Assembly: GCF_900454835.1 (NCBI RefSeq) | Contig: NZ_UGTM01000002.1 | Span: forward strand, 992,001-1,056,000 | Direction of reading: 5' to 3' | Length of the DNA stretch: 64,000 bases | DNA from: Prevotella denticola | GTDB taxonomy: Bacteria > Bacteroidota > Bacteroidia > Bacteroidales > Bacteroidaceae | In this document: positions 8,877 through 17,043 of the stretch, piece by piece | Position numbering within the stretch: position 1 is the stretch's first letter | How the letters are laid out: each line of letters begins with the position of its first letter | Program-made: the position numbers and the translations under genes | The notes under the pieces: model-generated | What the model was told of the DNA's origin: nothing | The model's input: only the letters and a program-made list of their open reading frames with translations | The model's database searches: none

Positions 8877-9563
8877 CCTATTGAGACGTTTCTGGCTGTA
8901 AGACTCTGAAAAAGACATTTGTATCTGCCGCATCCGTTCGTGATACAAGCAAGCATTTTTTCATGCCGGTGACAATCTTCTGAAAGACAATCAATCACAG
9001 ATGTTACTGTCCGACAGAACTTAAATAACGGACTTTCCCATACAGAATCTCTTTTAAAGAGATAACACCGTATTGTCTTTGGGAAACAAGTTCCCTTATC
9101 AAACAAATTTTGATTGCCTTGGGCATCCTGTCTCTTTTCCGAAAACAAGTTGATACCGCATCGGCGGCATATTGCATCGCATTTAGCCCTCAACACCATG
9201 GGTGTTCGCCGACAACACAACACGTGACAGGCAACAACACAACGGCTGGAAACAGGTCCTATAACAGATATGAATGACATCCTGATGACAGGCAGACTGA
9301 AGAGACGGATGCGCTCGCCAGTCCGAAAGATGAGGTCAGACTGATGAGAACACCTTTTTCTATAAACAGGATGTCTGGAACTCCCTCCTTAGGCTATTCC
9401 CCAGAGGGAAGTCGTTTTTTACAGAAAACGCATTGCCTTTCCAGGAAACAAGGTGCCTGTTGTTAAAATTATGCCTGTTCATGTCACTTTTTGTGCGCCG
9501 GCAACGTTATATATGTGAATCGGTTCAGAAAGAAAACCAAATGTATAACCTACTTAAAAATGA
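8877..9563. other. Long intergenic stretch without a convincing gene
   Basis: A minus-strand frame of 143 codons crosses 8849-9280, but it overlaps the terminator, is unusually rich in Cys and Arg and has no signal or family I can name, so I do not call it. The stretch holds the palindrome-like ACACCATGGGTGT at about 9195, whose reverse complement recurs near 17396. Nothing else was identified. Confidence 0.4.
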
Positions 9564-10019
9564 ATGATTATGGATTCTGTAGTTCTCCACACCCTTGCTG
9601 ATGCTGTTTTCCCCCTGGCCGTTGCAGTAGTTCTTCCTATTGTATATACCTGGCTGACTTACAGGAACAAGCAGCACGAAACAGACAAGAGAAGCCAGAT
9701 TGTAATGGCTTTCATCGAAAAGAACCCTGATGTCGACATACAGGAGTTCCTCAACAAGCTGAACCCTCCAAGGAAATCATTTAGAGAGCAGCTGATTACA
9801 AAAATGCACTATGAAATGCTTTGGGGGACTATCTGCATGATAGGCGGCATAGCGACCCTTCTGGTGATTATAGTCCTGAGTCTCCTGCTTGGCTTTGACG
9901 AGACGTATATTCCCATTGGATCCGTCTTCGGCGTACTCCCACTGGCTGTCGGGTGTGGTCTTTTAGCTGCCTGCAACAATGCGAAGAAGACCTTGGGCAA
10001 CCTGAGGGAAAACGACTAA
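9564..10019 (+). CDS. Three-helix membrane protein (DUF6249-like) upstream of an ECF sigma factor
   Basis: A 151-residue inner-membrane protein with hydrophobic segments at about 13-32, 87-110 and 115-137, separated by a cytoplasmic region (IEKNPDVDIQEFLNKL). It resembles DUF6249-type proteins that often precede ECF sigma factors in Bacteroidetes. It ends six bases before the sigma factor gene, so the two are surely co-transcribed. It could take part in sensing or in restraining the sigma factor, but no known anti-sigma motif is visible. The ATG at 9564 or the in-frame ATG at 9570 could be the start. Confidence 0.75.
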   Translation: MIMDSVVLHTLADAVFPLAVAVVLPIVYTWLTYRNKQHETDKRSQIVMAFIEKNPDVDIQEFLNKLNPPRKSFREQLITKMHYEMLWGTICMIGGIATLLVIIVLSLLLGFDETYIPIGSVFGVLPLAVGCGLLAACNNAKKTLGNLREND

Positions 10020-10025
10020 AAGACT

Positions 10026-10508
10026 ATGACAAGAGAACAATTCGTTAAACAGGTCGGTCGGGAGCAGGCGGCGTTGCGCCGGTTCCTGACGGCCTTGTGC
10101 TGCGGCGACAGTGCCGAAGCCGACGATATTGCTCAGGAGACACTCATCAAAGCCTATCTTCACAGCAGTCAATACGATGAGCGCGGACAGTTTGCGGCAT
10201 GGCTGATGAAGATTGCCTACCGTGTCTTCATCGATTTGCACCGCAGGCAGAAGAGCCGGACTGAACTCCCCATCGAGAAGGCTTTGATGCTGCAGGGAGA
10301 CAACAGGAGCGATGAAGCCTTCCGCTATCAGGAACTGCACAGTGCCCTGGCAACGCTTTCAGAAATGATGCGGACGAGCATTCTGCTTTATTATATGCAA
10401 GGCTATCAGGTCAAAGAGATAGCCGGAATAACCGACAGCAGTGAGAGTGCGGTCAGAAAACAGCTCTCACGGGGGCGGGAAGAACTTAGACACTTATTGG
10501 AAAAATGA
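10026..10508 (+). CDS. ECF-type RNA polymerase sigma factor
   Basis: A 160-residue sigma-70 family factor of the extracytoplasmic-function type. Region 2 covers about residues 12-78, with ADDIAQETLIKAY and FAAWLMKIAYRVFIDLHR. Region 4 covers about 105-158, with ILLYYMQGYQVKEIAGI and the helix-turn-helix SESAVRKQLSRGREELRHLL. It directs RNA polymerase to a small regulon in response to a signal, usually under control of a membrane partner. The next gene overlaps its stop codon by four bases (ATGA), so translation is coupled. Confidence 0.93.
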   Translation: MTREQFVKQVGREQAALRRFLTALCCGDSAEADDIAQETLIKAYLHSSQYDERGQFAAWLMKIAYRVFIDLHRRQKSRTELPIEKALMLQGDNRSDEAFRYQELHSALATLSEMMRTSILLYYMQGYQVKEIAGITDSSESAVRKQLSRGREELRHLLEK

Positions 10509-10894
10509 ACGAAGATAAATTCTTGAAGGACTTGTTGACGGACTATCATCCGCAACTGTCGGATGACAGGCAGTTCATGGAAAAGCTGCAACGGCAGATG
10601 GAACTTGTTGAAGAGGTAAAGGCTTATCAACGTGCAGAGACCCGTAAGAACAGGCAGCTGTCAGCCTGGATGCTTGCCGTTGGCATTGTTGTGGGCTGTA
10701 TGGCGACGCTCGCAAGTTTCACACTGCCTGCCATCGTGGAGACATACGTCAATGGAACGGAATCAGAATTCATCCTTCTCTTGCTGCATAACGTCCAGTA
10801 TATCGGCTTGGCCGTCGGTGCTGCATTCGTCACACTCAGCCTGCTGTTCACCATGAAGATAGCGAGTATGAAACAGCCGGAAACTTCCTGTTAA
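10505..10894 (+). CDS. Small membrane protein coupled to the sigma factor, candidate anti-sigma
   Basis: A 129-residue protein with a charged cytoplasmic N-terminus (about 1-48, predicted helical: FLKDLLTDYHPQLSDDRQFMEKLQRQMELVEEV) and two membrane segments (about 51-74 and 92-116). Its ATG overlaps the sigma factor stop. In size, topology and position it fits an anti-sigma factor or its membrane anchor, though no zinc-binding anti-sigma motif is present. Function is inferred from context only. Confidence 0.7.
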   Translation: MNEDKFLKDLLTDYHPQLSDDRQFMEKLQRQMELVEEVKAYQRAETRKNRQLSAWMLAVGIVVGCMATLASFTLPAIVETYVNGTESEFILLLLHNVQYIGLAVGAAFVTLSLLFTMKIASMKQPETSC

Positions 10895-11065
10895 GAGTCC
10901 TCCAGACAGGAAACCTGCAAGGAGAAGTACTGCGTTGGGAATTGCCTGCATACTTTGCAGGGGGACACGGCTATACATGAAGACTCCATGATACTGACGG
11001 AGCTGATTCAAAGTAAAGCCGTTCTTCTTGTCAGATAAAGGTTTCCTGTTTTAAACCATATAAAA

Positions 11066-11123
11066 CAAGAGGGTGCATCATGAACCAACTTTCACAAGCT
11101 TTACTTCTGATGCGCCCCTCTTG
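11066..11123 (+). terminator. Inverted repeat after the sigma operon
   Basis: CAAGAGGG-TGCATCA (11066-11080) pairs with TGATGCGCCCCTCTTG (11108-11123) with one mismatch and one bulge across a 27-base loop. It lies about 170 bases after the last gene of the sigma operon. There is no T-run, so its role as a terminator is uncertain. Confidence 0.5.
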
Positions 11124-11168
11124 CCATGAGAGAGTTACGAAAAGAGTTTTTATGTGTATCTTTCTGTC

Positions 11169-11696
11169 TTACTTTCTTTCTCGGGTCCAGTCATGGACGG
11201 TATCATCATGCTTGCGATGCAAGGCATTCTCCAGACCGTTCACATGGATGAGCTGTCGTGGAGCACGCTCACCGAACTCATCCACCTTGAGGCTTGCGAT
11301 GAGGCGGACAGGATAATTTCCACGGTTGTTGTCCCAATGGTTACGTGTGAACCATTGGTTGGAAAAACTGCGCATAATCCATGTCTTGTTAACATTGTCC
11401 TCCCATGGATTTGTGCCTCCTCCCTCATAAAATATCCAGTGCGTACGGGTATAGTACCTGCAACTGAAACCGTCGTCATTGCATTTTCCGTCAACAGGGA
11501 GTACACGGTAACAGTCAGTATTATAGAGTGGGGCTGACTCTGAACATTTACCCCACCAGCGTTCGTCTTTGAAGTCTGCTATGCTTACAGGAGCATTGCT
11601 TCCCCAAGGAAATGTTTTCCAAGACCATGGATAATGTCCTCTTTTTTCATAGGTCAGCCCCGGCCGATATTCAAGAGATGCCCGGTTGACATCCAA
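11169..11696 (-). pseudogene. Probable gene remnant, secreted-protein-like
   Basis: A 175-codon open frame rich in Trp, Tyr, Asn and Gly (for example WIFYEGGGTNPWEDN and SNQWFTRNHWDNNRGNYPV). It looks protein-like, as in extracellular Bacteroidetes proteins, but it has no proper start. The only initiators near its 5' end are TTG codons lying inside a 22-bp repeat array, and a stop precedes them. No signal peptide is encoded. I read it as the 3' remnant of a gene whose 5' part was lost at the array. A real gene with an unusual start is less likely. Confidence 0.35.
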
Positions 11697-11776
11697 CCAA
11701 GGCTTAGTCGGCTCTCAACCAAGGCTTAATTGAAGCCCGATTAAGGCTTAGTTGAAGTCCAACTAAGCACCTTCTT
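11672..11776. repeat. 22-bp periodic array, CAA-N11-TTG family (copy 1)
   Basis: Units start at 11672, 11694, 11716, 11738 and (partial) 11760. Each has a 17-base core of the form CAA...TTG followed by a 5-base spacer (ACATC, GCTCT, AAGCC, AAGTC). Core examples are CAACCAAGGCTTAGTCG and CAACCAAGGCTTAATTG. The reverse complement of a core in the array near 40370 differs from the latter by one base, so the two arrays are one family in opposite orientation. Confidence 0.75.
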
Positions 11777-11889
11777 CTTTCTGCTTTATAACCATTTGGT
11801 TTCCTGATGGTTATAGTTGTACATGCTGGAGTCCTTTTCTTCTGTCTGGGAAAAGAAAGGCACGGATACATGTAAAGATATTTTACGAT

Positions 11890-11930
11890 ATGAAAAAGGC
11901 ATCCTCATTATATGAGAATGCCTTTTTCAT
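11890..11930 (-). terminator. Terminator after the coiled-coil lipoprotein gene
   Basis: A strong hairpin: ATGAAAAAGGCATcCTCAT pairs with ATGAGAATGCCTTTTTCAT around a very short loop, with A and T runs on both sides. It lies 17 bases past the stop of the minus-strand lipoprotein gene and would work in both directions. Confidence 0.85.
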
Positions 11931-11946
11931 ATTGGGTATCTGCCGT

Positions 11947-12861
11947 TTACCTGACCTGTACGACCAGGTACTTGCTCGTGCTCCAGAAGGTCTGCGGGTC
12001 TGTGATACGGAGGACATACTGCCCGTTGGTATCGGTCGTCAGCGTGTAGCTGCTTCCCGGATGGGCCGTCAGCAGGCGCACACTCTTGCTGTAGAGCTTG
12101 ATCTCCTTGTTGACACGGATATCAATCTTCGTGAAGTAGTTCTTGTTGAACGCACCCTGCAGCACCTTTCCGCCGTCGAGAATACGCTGTGCCTTCAGTT
12201 CGCTCTTCGTGCCGAACACATACCAGCCCGTGTTCAGCTGCTTGTCCTGAGTGTTGATGGTCTCGGTCTTCTGGTTGCTTTCCGTCTGGAGATTTTCCTT
12301 CTCTTTAGTAAGGTTCTCCTTCTCCGTAGTAAGGTTCTCCTTGTCGGTCTTCAGCGTAGCGACATCCGTGTTCAGCCCCGTGATGGTCTCGTCAAGCTCC
12401 TTGATGTGGATGTTCTTCGATTCCAGTTCGGCACGCAGCTGTTTCAGGTCTGTTTCCTTGCGGCTCAGCTGGTTGGTCAGCTGGCTGAGTGTCTTCTTCA
12501 TCGCATCCCCCTTGAAGCCTGTTTCGCGCAGCTGCTGCTGCAGCTTCTTGATGAGTACGCGGTTTTCTTTCATGCGCTGGGCAATGAACTGTATGTTTTC
12601 CTTCACCTGTGTAGCTTTGTCGGCACGTTCGCCGTCTTTGGCTATGGTGACGCGGTTCTCTGCCTCGTTGATTTCGGCGAATCCCTGCTGGATGTCGTTC
12701 AGTGTCCCCATCATGTCGTTGATTTCATTGTCCCGGGCACTGATGATGGAACGCAGGGAGTCGTTTTGTATCTCGGCCGGGTTCAGCGCCGATTTCTTGT
12801 CCTGATTGCAGGATGCCAGTGCAAGAACTCCGCATACTGCCATAATTAATAGTTTCTTCAT
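11947..12861 (-). CDS. Coiled-coil lipoprotein, unknown function
   Basis: A 304-residue predicted lipoprotein. The signal peptide ends in LALASC, so Cys18 would be lipidated. Residues about 30-200 are a long coiled coil, with repeats such as ENLTTEKENLTKEKENLQ. The last 100 residues form a separate, probably beta-rich domain (NTGWYVFGTKSELKA onward). The gene starts 3 bases after the rsmI stop, so both are transcribed together, and a strong hairpin follows. Similar envelope proteins occur in Bacteroidales; the role is unknown. It is probably periplasmic and attached to a membrane. Confidence 0.85.
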   Translation of the reverse strand: MKKLLIMAVCGVLALASCNQDKKSALNPAEIQNDSLRSIISARDNEINDMMGTLNDIQQGFAEINEAENRVTIAKDGERADKATQVKENIQFIAQRMKENRVLIKKLQQQLRETGFKGDAMKKTLSQLTNQLSRKETDLKQLRAELESKNIHIKELDETITGLNTDVATLKTDKENLTTEKENLTKEKENLQTESNQKTETINTQDKQLNTGWYVFGTKSELKAQRILDGGKVLQGAFNKNYFTKIDIRVNKEIKLYSKSVRLLTAHPGSSYTLTTDTNGQYVLRITDPQTFWSTSKYLVVQVR

Positions 12862-12864
12862 ACG

Positions 12865-13581
12865 TTATAAGTTTTTATCCGTTTGCTTCTTCCTGCTGGA
12901 AGACTTGACTCTTTCCTTTCCTGCCACCACGATGACAAACTCGCCGCGCGGCTCGGTTTCTTTGAAATGGGCTGTCAGCTCGGCCAGTGTTCCCCGCACG
13001 CTTTCCTCGTGTACCTTCGAGATTTCCCGGCAGCAGCTTGCCTGTCGCTCTGCCCCGAACACCTCGGCGAACTGCTCCAGTGTCTTCACCACCCGGTAAG
13101 GCGATTCGTAGAAAATCATCGTCCGTGTCTCTTCCGCCAGGCTTTCCAGATGGGTCTTGCGCCCTTTCTTCTGGGGCAGGAAGCCTTCGAAGCAGAAACG
13201 GTCGCAGGGCAGGCCGCTGGAGACGAGCGCCGGTACGAAAGCCGTCGCACCCGGCAGTGTCTGGACGGTTACGCCGCAGGCTGCCGCCTCTCGGGCGAGG
13301 AAGAAGCCGGGGTCGCTGATGCCCGGTGTCCCCGCATCGGAGATGAGTGCGACGGTCTCACCTGCTTTCAGGCGGTCGACGATACCGGCGGAAGTGCTGT
13401 GCTCGTTGAACTTGTGATGCGACATGAGATGGTTCTTGATCTCAAAATGCTTCAGCAGGATGCCCGATGTACGGGTATCCTCGCACAGGACAAGGTCAGC
13501 CTCCTTCAGGATTCTGATGGCACGGAGCGTCATGTCCTCCATGTTTCCGACCGGTGTCGGTACGAGATAGAGTATTCCCAT
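12865..13581 (-). CDS. rsmI: 16S rRNA (cytidine1402-2'-O)-methyltransferase RsmI
   Basis: A 238-residue tetrapyrrole-methylase-fold enzyme that methylates the ribose of C1402 in 16S rRNA using S-adenosylmethionine. Family motifs: YLVPTPVGNMEDMTLRA at the N-terminus, VLCEDTR, then LISDAGTPGISDPG, and LPGATAFVPALVSSGLP. I use the ATG at 13581 (MGILYLVP). An upstream in-frame start would lie inside the promoter box. A 3-base gap couples it to the coiled-coil lipoprotein gene. Confidence 0.95.
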   Translation of the reverse strand: MGILYLVPTPVGNMEDMTLRAIRILKEADLVLCEDTRTSGILLKHFEIKNHLMSHHKFNEHSTSAGIVDRLKAGETVALISDAGTPGISDPGFFLAREAAACGVTVQTLPGATAFVPALVSSGLPCDRFCFEGFLPQKKGRKTHLESLAEETRTMIFYESPYRVVKTLEQFAEVFGAERQASCCREISKVHEESVRGTLAELTAHFKETEPRGEFVIVVAGKERVKSSSRKKQTDKNL

Positions 13582-13590
13582 TGCTGTCTG

Positions 13591-13620
13591 CAAATGTAAA
13601 GTAAATAAGCAGAAGGGCAA
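13591..13620 (-). promoter_or_regulatory. rsmI promoter
   Basis: On the minus strand TTG (13618-13620), 19 bases, then TACATTTG (13591-13598) matches the Bacteroidetes promoter pattern. The expected start site lies a few bases before the rsmI ATG at 13581, so the leader is very short. Confidence 0.7.
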
Positions 13621-13713
13621 AATAAATTAGCTTTTTTTACAGCTATAACGTCCTTGAAAAGCTATTTTCACTTAATAAAAGTAATAATTTCGCCTTCTCT
13701 CCTGTAAGTCATT

Positions 13714-13853
13714 ATGCAAAAGAGGAACAGCCGGACTGCTCCGGCTCTGTTCCTCCTGAAAGAAGTTTGATGCCATCACTGTCAGTTTCAAATACATTGT
13801 ATGGCAGACAAGGAGTGACTTTTCCCTCGCTTACACTTTGTATTATTTTCAGA
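13714..13853 (-). ncRNA. Candidate short RNA upstream of rsmI
   Basis: On the minus strand a TAACTTTG box (13860-13867) is followed about 100 bases later by a clear intrinsic terminator: AGGAACAGAGCCGGA pairs with TCCGGCTGTTCCT (13723-13754), then CTTTTGC. Together they would give a transcript of about 130-140 nt, placed before the rsmI promoter. There is no good coding frame. The -33 TTG lies 26 bases from the box, which is too far, so the promoter is weak evidence. It could also be an attenuated rsmI leader. Confidence 0.3.
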
Positions 13854-14016
13854 CAAATGCAAAGTTACAGTTTACTTGTATCCCTCCCCTTGTCAAAACA
13901 GCATAAATAGAAACCTGATGTATTAAATTACCAATATATATGCACTAAAAGACATTCATATACAACTAAAACACACTAAAACCGCAGAAAGTAAAGTAAA
14001 AGAAGTACTGAAAAAA

Positions 14017-14047
14017 TTGTTCAACAGACAGATTATATGTATTTTTG
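14017..14047 (+). promoter_or_regulatory. Promoter of the LuxR-type regulator gene
   Basis: TTG (14017-14019), 20 bases, then TATTTTTG (14040-14047) fits the Bacteroidetes consensus. The leader to the ATG at 14116 would be about 60 bases. Confidence 0.7.
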
Positions 14048-14115
14048 CGAATCGAAAAAGACCTTTCATTAAAGAGTTGTAATATCATTCTCAATTGAAC
14101 CAAAAGCCTGCCAGT

Positions 14116-15114
14116 ATGAAAATATTTCAATGGATAGAGAAAAAACTGTACAGATTGGATGGAAGTACCTTTAATTTCGACAACGACATCATCAACAGGC
14201 AACGCCGTTTCGTTCTTCGATCCACGACCGGCTTCATTGTCGCAGGGGCCATGCTCAATCTGGCCGGGCTGACCGGGATTGACGCTTTCCGGATTCCCAA
14301 CATCGTATTCCTTGCCATAACACTGACAAGCTATTTCCTCACCAGACATGGGAAGCTGTCGCTTCTTGCTGGACTATACGTGGTATTCATGGCTGCATTG
14401 TCCGACCTGTCGGGCGAGATGCTCTATCTCTGCTTTTCCGGCAACAAGGAGATAACCTATTACATACTGGCTGACTGCATTCTCTATGCAGCCCTGATGG
14501 CTATGACCATTGTCACCTATATGCCGATAACGACCGTAATAAGCTTTTGCATAGGGGGCATCTGCTACGGTATAATATGTGTCTATGCCCAGTCAGACAA
14601 GCTTGCAGACATCTTCATCATTCTGCTCCTGCTTTACACGGCCACCGTCATCCTCTCATTTTTCCTGAAACGGAACATCATGAAGATGATGGAGGAAACG
14701 CAGCGGCTCAAGGACGATGAAAAAACAATTCTCGACTTCTTCCAGATGGACAAGACGCAGATTCTCAGTTACATTCAGCTCGCAAACAAAAGAGGGCTGT
14801 CCGCACATGAGACCAATATGCTTCTCAACAGTTTCTCTGAAGGAGCAAGGCAGGAAATCATAGACAATGTTACCACGCTCATCAATCAGCGGAAAGGCAG
14901 AATCGAGCGTCTGCACCAGGCGTTGCCGGAACTGTCACAATCAGAGCTTGAAATAGCATCGCTCATTGTTGTCGGGAAAAAGCTAAAAGACATCTGCCTG
15001 CAACTGAAAAAAACAGAAAGCAACGTCACCTGCCAGCGCACCAATATCCGGAGGAAAATGGGACTGAAGAAAGGTGACGACCTTTATGAGGCGCTTATAC
15101 AGAGGATCCAATGA
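14116..15114 (+). CDS. Membrane-anchored regulator with C-terminal LuxR-type helix-turn-helix
   Basis: A 332-residue protein with about six hydrophobic segments between residues 35 and 190. A coiled region follows (KMMEETQRLKDDEKTILDFF). The C-terminal domain resembles the LuxR/GerE DNA-binding fold (LSQSELEIASLIVVGKKLKDI, then KKTESNVTCQRTNIRRKMG). Bacteroidetes have many such one-component sensors, with a sensing or anchoring membrane part and a cytoplasmic DNA-binding part. I use the ATG at 14116 (MKIFQWIEKK); a TTG further up adds seven residues. The gene stands alone. The signal and targets are unknown. Confidence 0.8.
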   Translation: MKIFQWIEKKLYRLDGSTFNFDNDIINRQRRFVLRSTTGFIVAGAMLNLAGLTGIDAFRIPNIVFLAITLTSYFLTRHGKLSLLAGLYVVFMAALSDLSGEMLYLCFSGNKEITYYILADCILYAALMAMTIVTYMPITTVISFCIGGICYGIICVYAQSDKLADIFIILLLLYTATVILSFFLKRNIMKMMEETQRLKDDEKTILDFFQMDKTQILSYIQLANKRGLSAHETNMLLNSFSEGARQEIIDNVTTLINQRKGRIERLHQALPELSQSELEIASLIVVGKKLKDICLQLKKTESNVTCQRTNIRRKMGLKKGDDLYEALIQRIQ

Positions 15115-15335
15115 CTAACCCTGCACTTCAGGGAGAGGACACAAAGCCCTCTGCAAGTTCTAACAGGATAAGAGGACGATACGCTGTCAGACGGCCTTCC
15201 GCCACCTCGGAACAACATTCTTTTCAGCAACTTTTAACGCTTCATGTTTATCCATTCTTTATAAAATATTTATCTTTCCTCTAAAGGGAAAAACATTTTC
15301 TTTATCCAACTGGCTTATAAATCACAGTTTTTATG

Positions 15336-15343
15336 TAAATTTG
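15336..15343 (+). promoter_or_regulatory. -7 box of the tdk promoter
   Basis: TAAATTTG matches TAnnTTTG and lies 11 bases before the tdk ATG, implying a very short leader. No clear -33 TTG was found. Confidence 0.55.
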
Positions 15344-15354
15344 CATATAAACTT

Positions 15355-15957
15355 ATGACAACGATGGACAATCTCAACGGTGAAAGGCGTCGGCAGGGGC
15401 GCATAGAAGTGATTTGTGGAAGTATGTTCTCCGGCAAAACCGAAGAGCTTATCCGGCGTATGAAGCGGGCGGAGTTTGCCAGACAGAAGGTGGAAATCTT
15501 CAAGCCTTCCATTGATACACGCTATTCGGACGAAGATGTGGTCAGCCACGACTGCAACACCATCCCTTCTACACCGATTGACTCGTCCGGCAACATTCTT
15601 CTCCTTGCCTCCGATATAGATGTCGTCGGCATCGACGAGGCACAGTTTCTGGACGAAGGACTGACAGAGGTCTGCAACCGGCTGGCGAACAATGGGGTGA
15701 GGGTTATCATTGCCGGACTTGACATGGACTACCAAGGAGTCCCCTTCGGCCCTATCCCCGCCCTGTGCGCCATTGCCGACGAAGTGACGAAGGTGCATGC
15801 CATCTGCGTGAAGTGCGGCTCTCTGGCTTACGTGAGCCATCGCCTTATTGCCGACGAGCGGCGTGTCATGCTGGGCGAACAGCAGGAATACGAACCCCTG
15901 TGCCGTGCCTGTTATCAGGAAGCCATCAGGAAGGGAAATCTGCAGAAAGGGAAATAA
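15355..15957 (+). CDS. tdk: Thymidine kinase
   Basis: A 200-residue type II thymidine kinase, which phosphorylates thymidine with ATP in the salvage pathway. Visible motifs are the P-loop [11 protein letters not shown], the DEAQF motif of the Mg-binding acidic pair, the thymidine-binding loop region [13 protein letters not shown], and a structural zinc site formed by the CVKC and CRAC pairs. The start is the ATG at 15355 just after a promoter box. The permease gene begins six bases after its stop, so the two form one transcript. Confidence 0.96.
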   Translation: MTTMDNLNGERRRQGRIEVICGSMFSGKTEELIRRMKRAEFARQKVEIFKPSIDTRYSDEDVVSHDCNTIPSTPIDSSGNILLLASDIDVVGIDEAQFLDEGLTEVCNRLANNGVRVIIAGLDMDYQGVPFGPIPALCAIADEVTKVHAICVKCGSLAYVSHRLIADERRVMLGEQQEYEPLCRACYQEAIRKGNLQKGK

Positions 15958-15963
15958 ACGACT

Positions 15964-17043
15964 ATGAAACAGACGATAACATTCGACAAATTCATTCGAT
16001 GGGCATTGATAGCCCTTGCCGTCATAACTGCCGGCTTCATCATCAATGCTCTCTCCGGCGCTCTTTTGCCTTTCTTCATAGCGTGGCTGCTTGCCTATCT
16101 ACTTTATCCTATCGTGAAGTTCGTGCAATACAAACTTCATGTTCCGGGCAGAGTCTTGAGCATCATCATCACGCTCGCTTTTGTTGCTGCAGTCATCACG
16201 GCCATCTTTCTTTTCATTGTCCCGCCGATGATCGACCAGTTTGACAGGCTCATGCACGTCGCCAACCGCTATCTGCACGAGACGACCCATGCCAACAACA
16301 TCTCGGCAATGGTTCAGAGATGGGTGATGGAGAACCAGTTTGAGATAGAGAAGTTCCTGAAGAGTCCGGACTTCACCAATGCCATCAAGACGGCCATGCC
16401 CAAACTTTTCTCCGTGATAGGGCAGACAGCAAGCATCGTGATTTCCGTCATTGCCTCGTGCATCACCTTATTATATATGTTCTTTATCCTGCTTGACTAC
16501 GAGACGCTGACCGAGAACTGGATAAAGATATTCCCCAAGAGGGTACGCCCCTTCTGGGCGGGGCTGGCACAAGATGTAGAAAGAGAATTGAACAACTATA
16601 TCCGCGGACAGGGGCTGGTATCGCTCTGCTTAGGAGCTTTGTTCTGCATCGGCTTTACCATCATCGATTTCCCGATGGCCATCGGCATGGGTGTCCTTAT
16701 AGGTATCCTCAATCTCGTTCCCTATCTCCACACCTTTGCCCTTATCCCTACCGCTTTCCTCGCTTTGCTCAAGGCGGCTGATACGGGTCAGAACTTCTGG
16801 ATCATCTTCGGGTCGGCTCTGGCGGTTTTTGCCGTCGTGCAGATACTGATGGACATGGTGATTACACCGAAGATCATGGGAAAAGCCATGGGACTGAATC
16901 CTGCCATCCTGCTGCTCTCCCTCTCTGTGTGGGGCTCTCTGCTGGGCTTCATCGGACTGATTGTCGCCCTTCCGCTTACCACGCTTATTATTGCCTACTG
17001 GCAGCGATATGTGACGAAAGAGAAGGAAGAGCAGGGTTCATGA
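15964..17043 (+). CDS. AI-2E family permease
   Basis: A 359-residue inner-membrane protein of the AI-2E (PurR-regulated permease PerM) family, with about eight hydrophobic segments: two or three within residues 12-85, then a soluble region (about 90-150) rich in charged residues, then the remainder. The C-terminal motif region with MDMVITPKIMGKAMGLNP and LSLSVWGSLLGFIGLIVALPL is characteristic. Family members have been linked to signal export or cation antiport; the substrate here cannot be told. It follows tdk by six bases. Confidence 0.9.
   Translation: MKQTITFDKFIRWALIALAVITAGFIINALSGALLPFFIAWLLAYLLYPIVKFVQYKLHVPGRVLSIIITLAFVAAVITAIFLFIVPPMIDQFDRLMHVANRYLHETTHANNISAMVQRWVMENQFEIEKFLKSPDFTNAIKTAMPKLFSVIGQTASIVISVIASCITLLYMFFILLDYETLTENWIKIFPKRVRPFWAGLAQDVERELNNYIRGQGLVSLCLGALFCIGFTIIDFPMAIGMGVLIGILNLVPYLHTFALIPTAFLALLKAADTGQNFWIIFGSALAVFAVVQILMDMVITPKIMGKAMGLNPAILLLSLSVWGSLLGFIGLIVALPLTTLIIAYWQRYVTKEKEEQGS

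Noticed and set aside
8849..9280. Minus-strand frame of 143 codons after murF-alr
   Set aside because: It overlaps a clear terminator, is rich in Cys/Arg/His, has no ribosome-binding site and no recognisable family; more likely non-coding.
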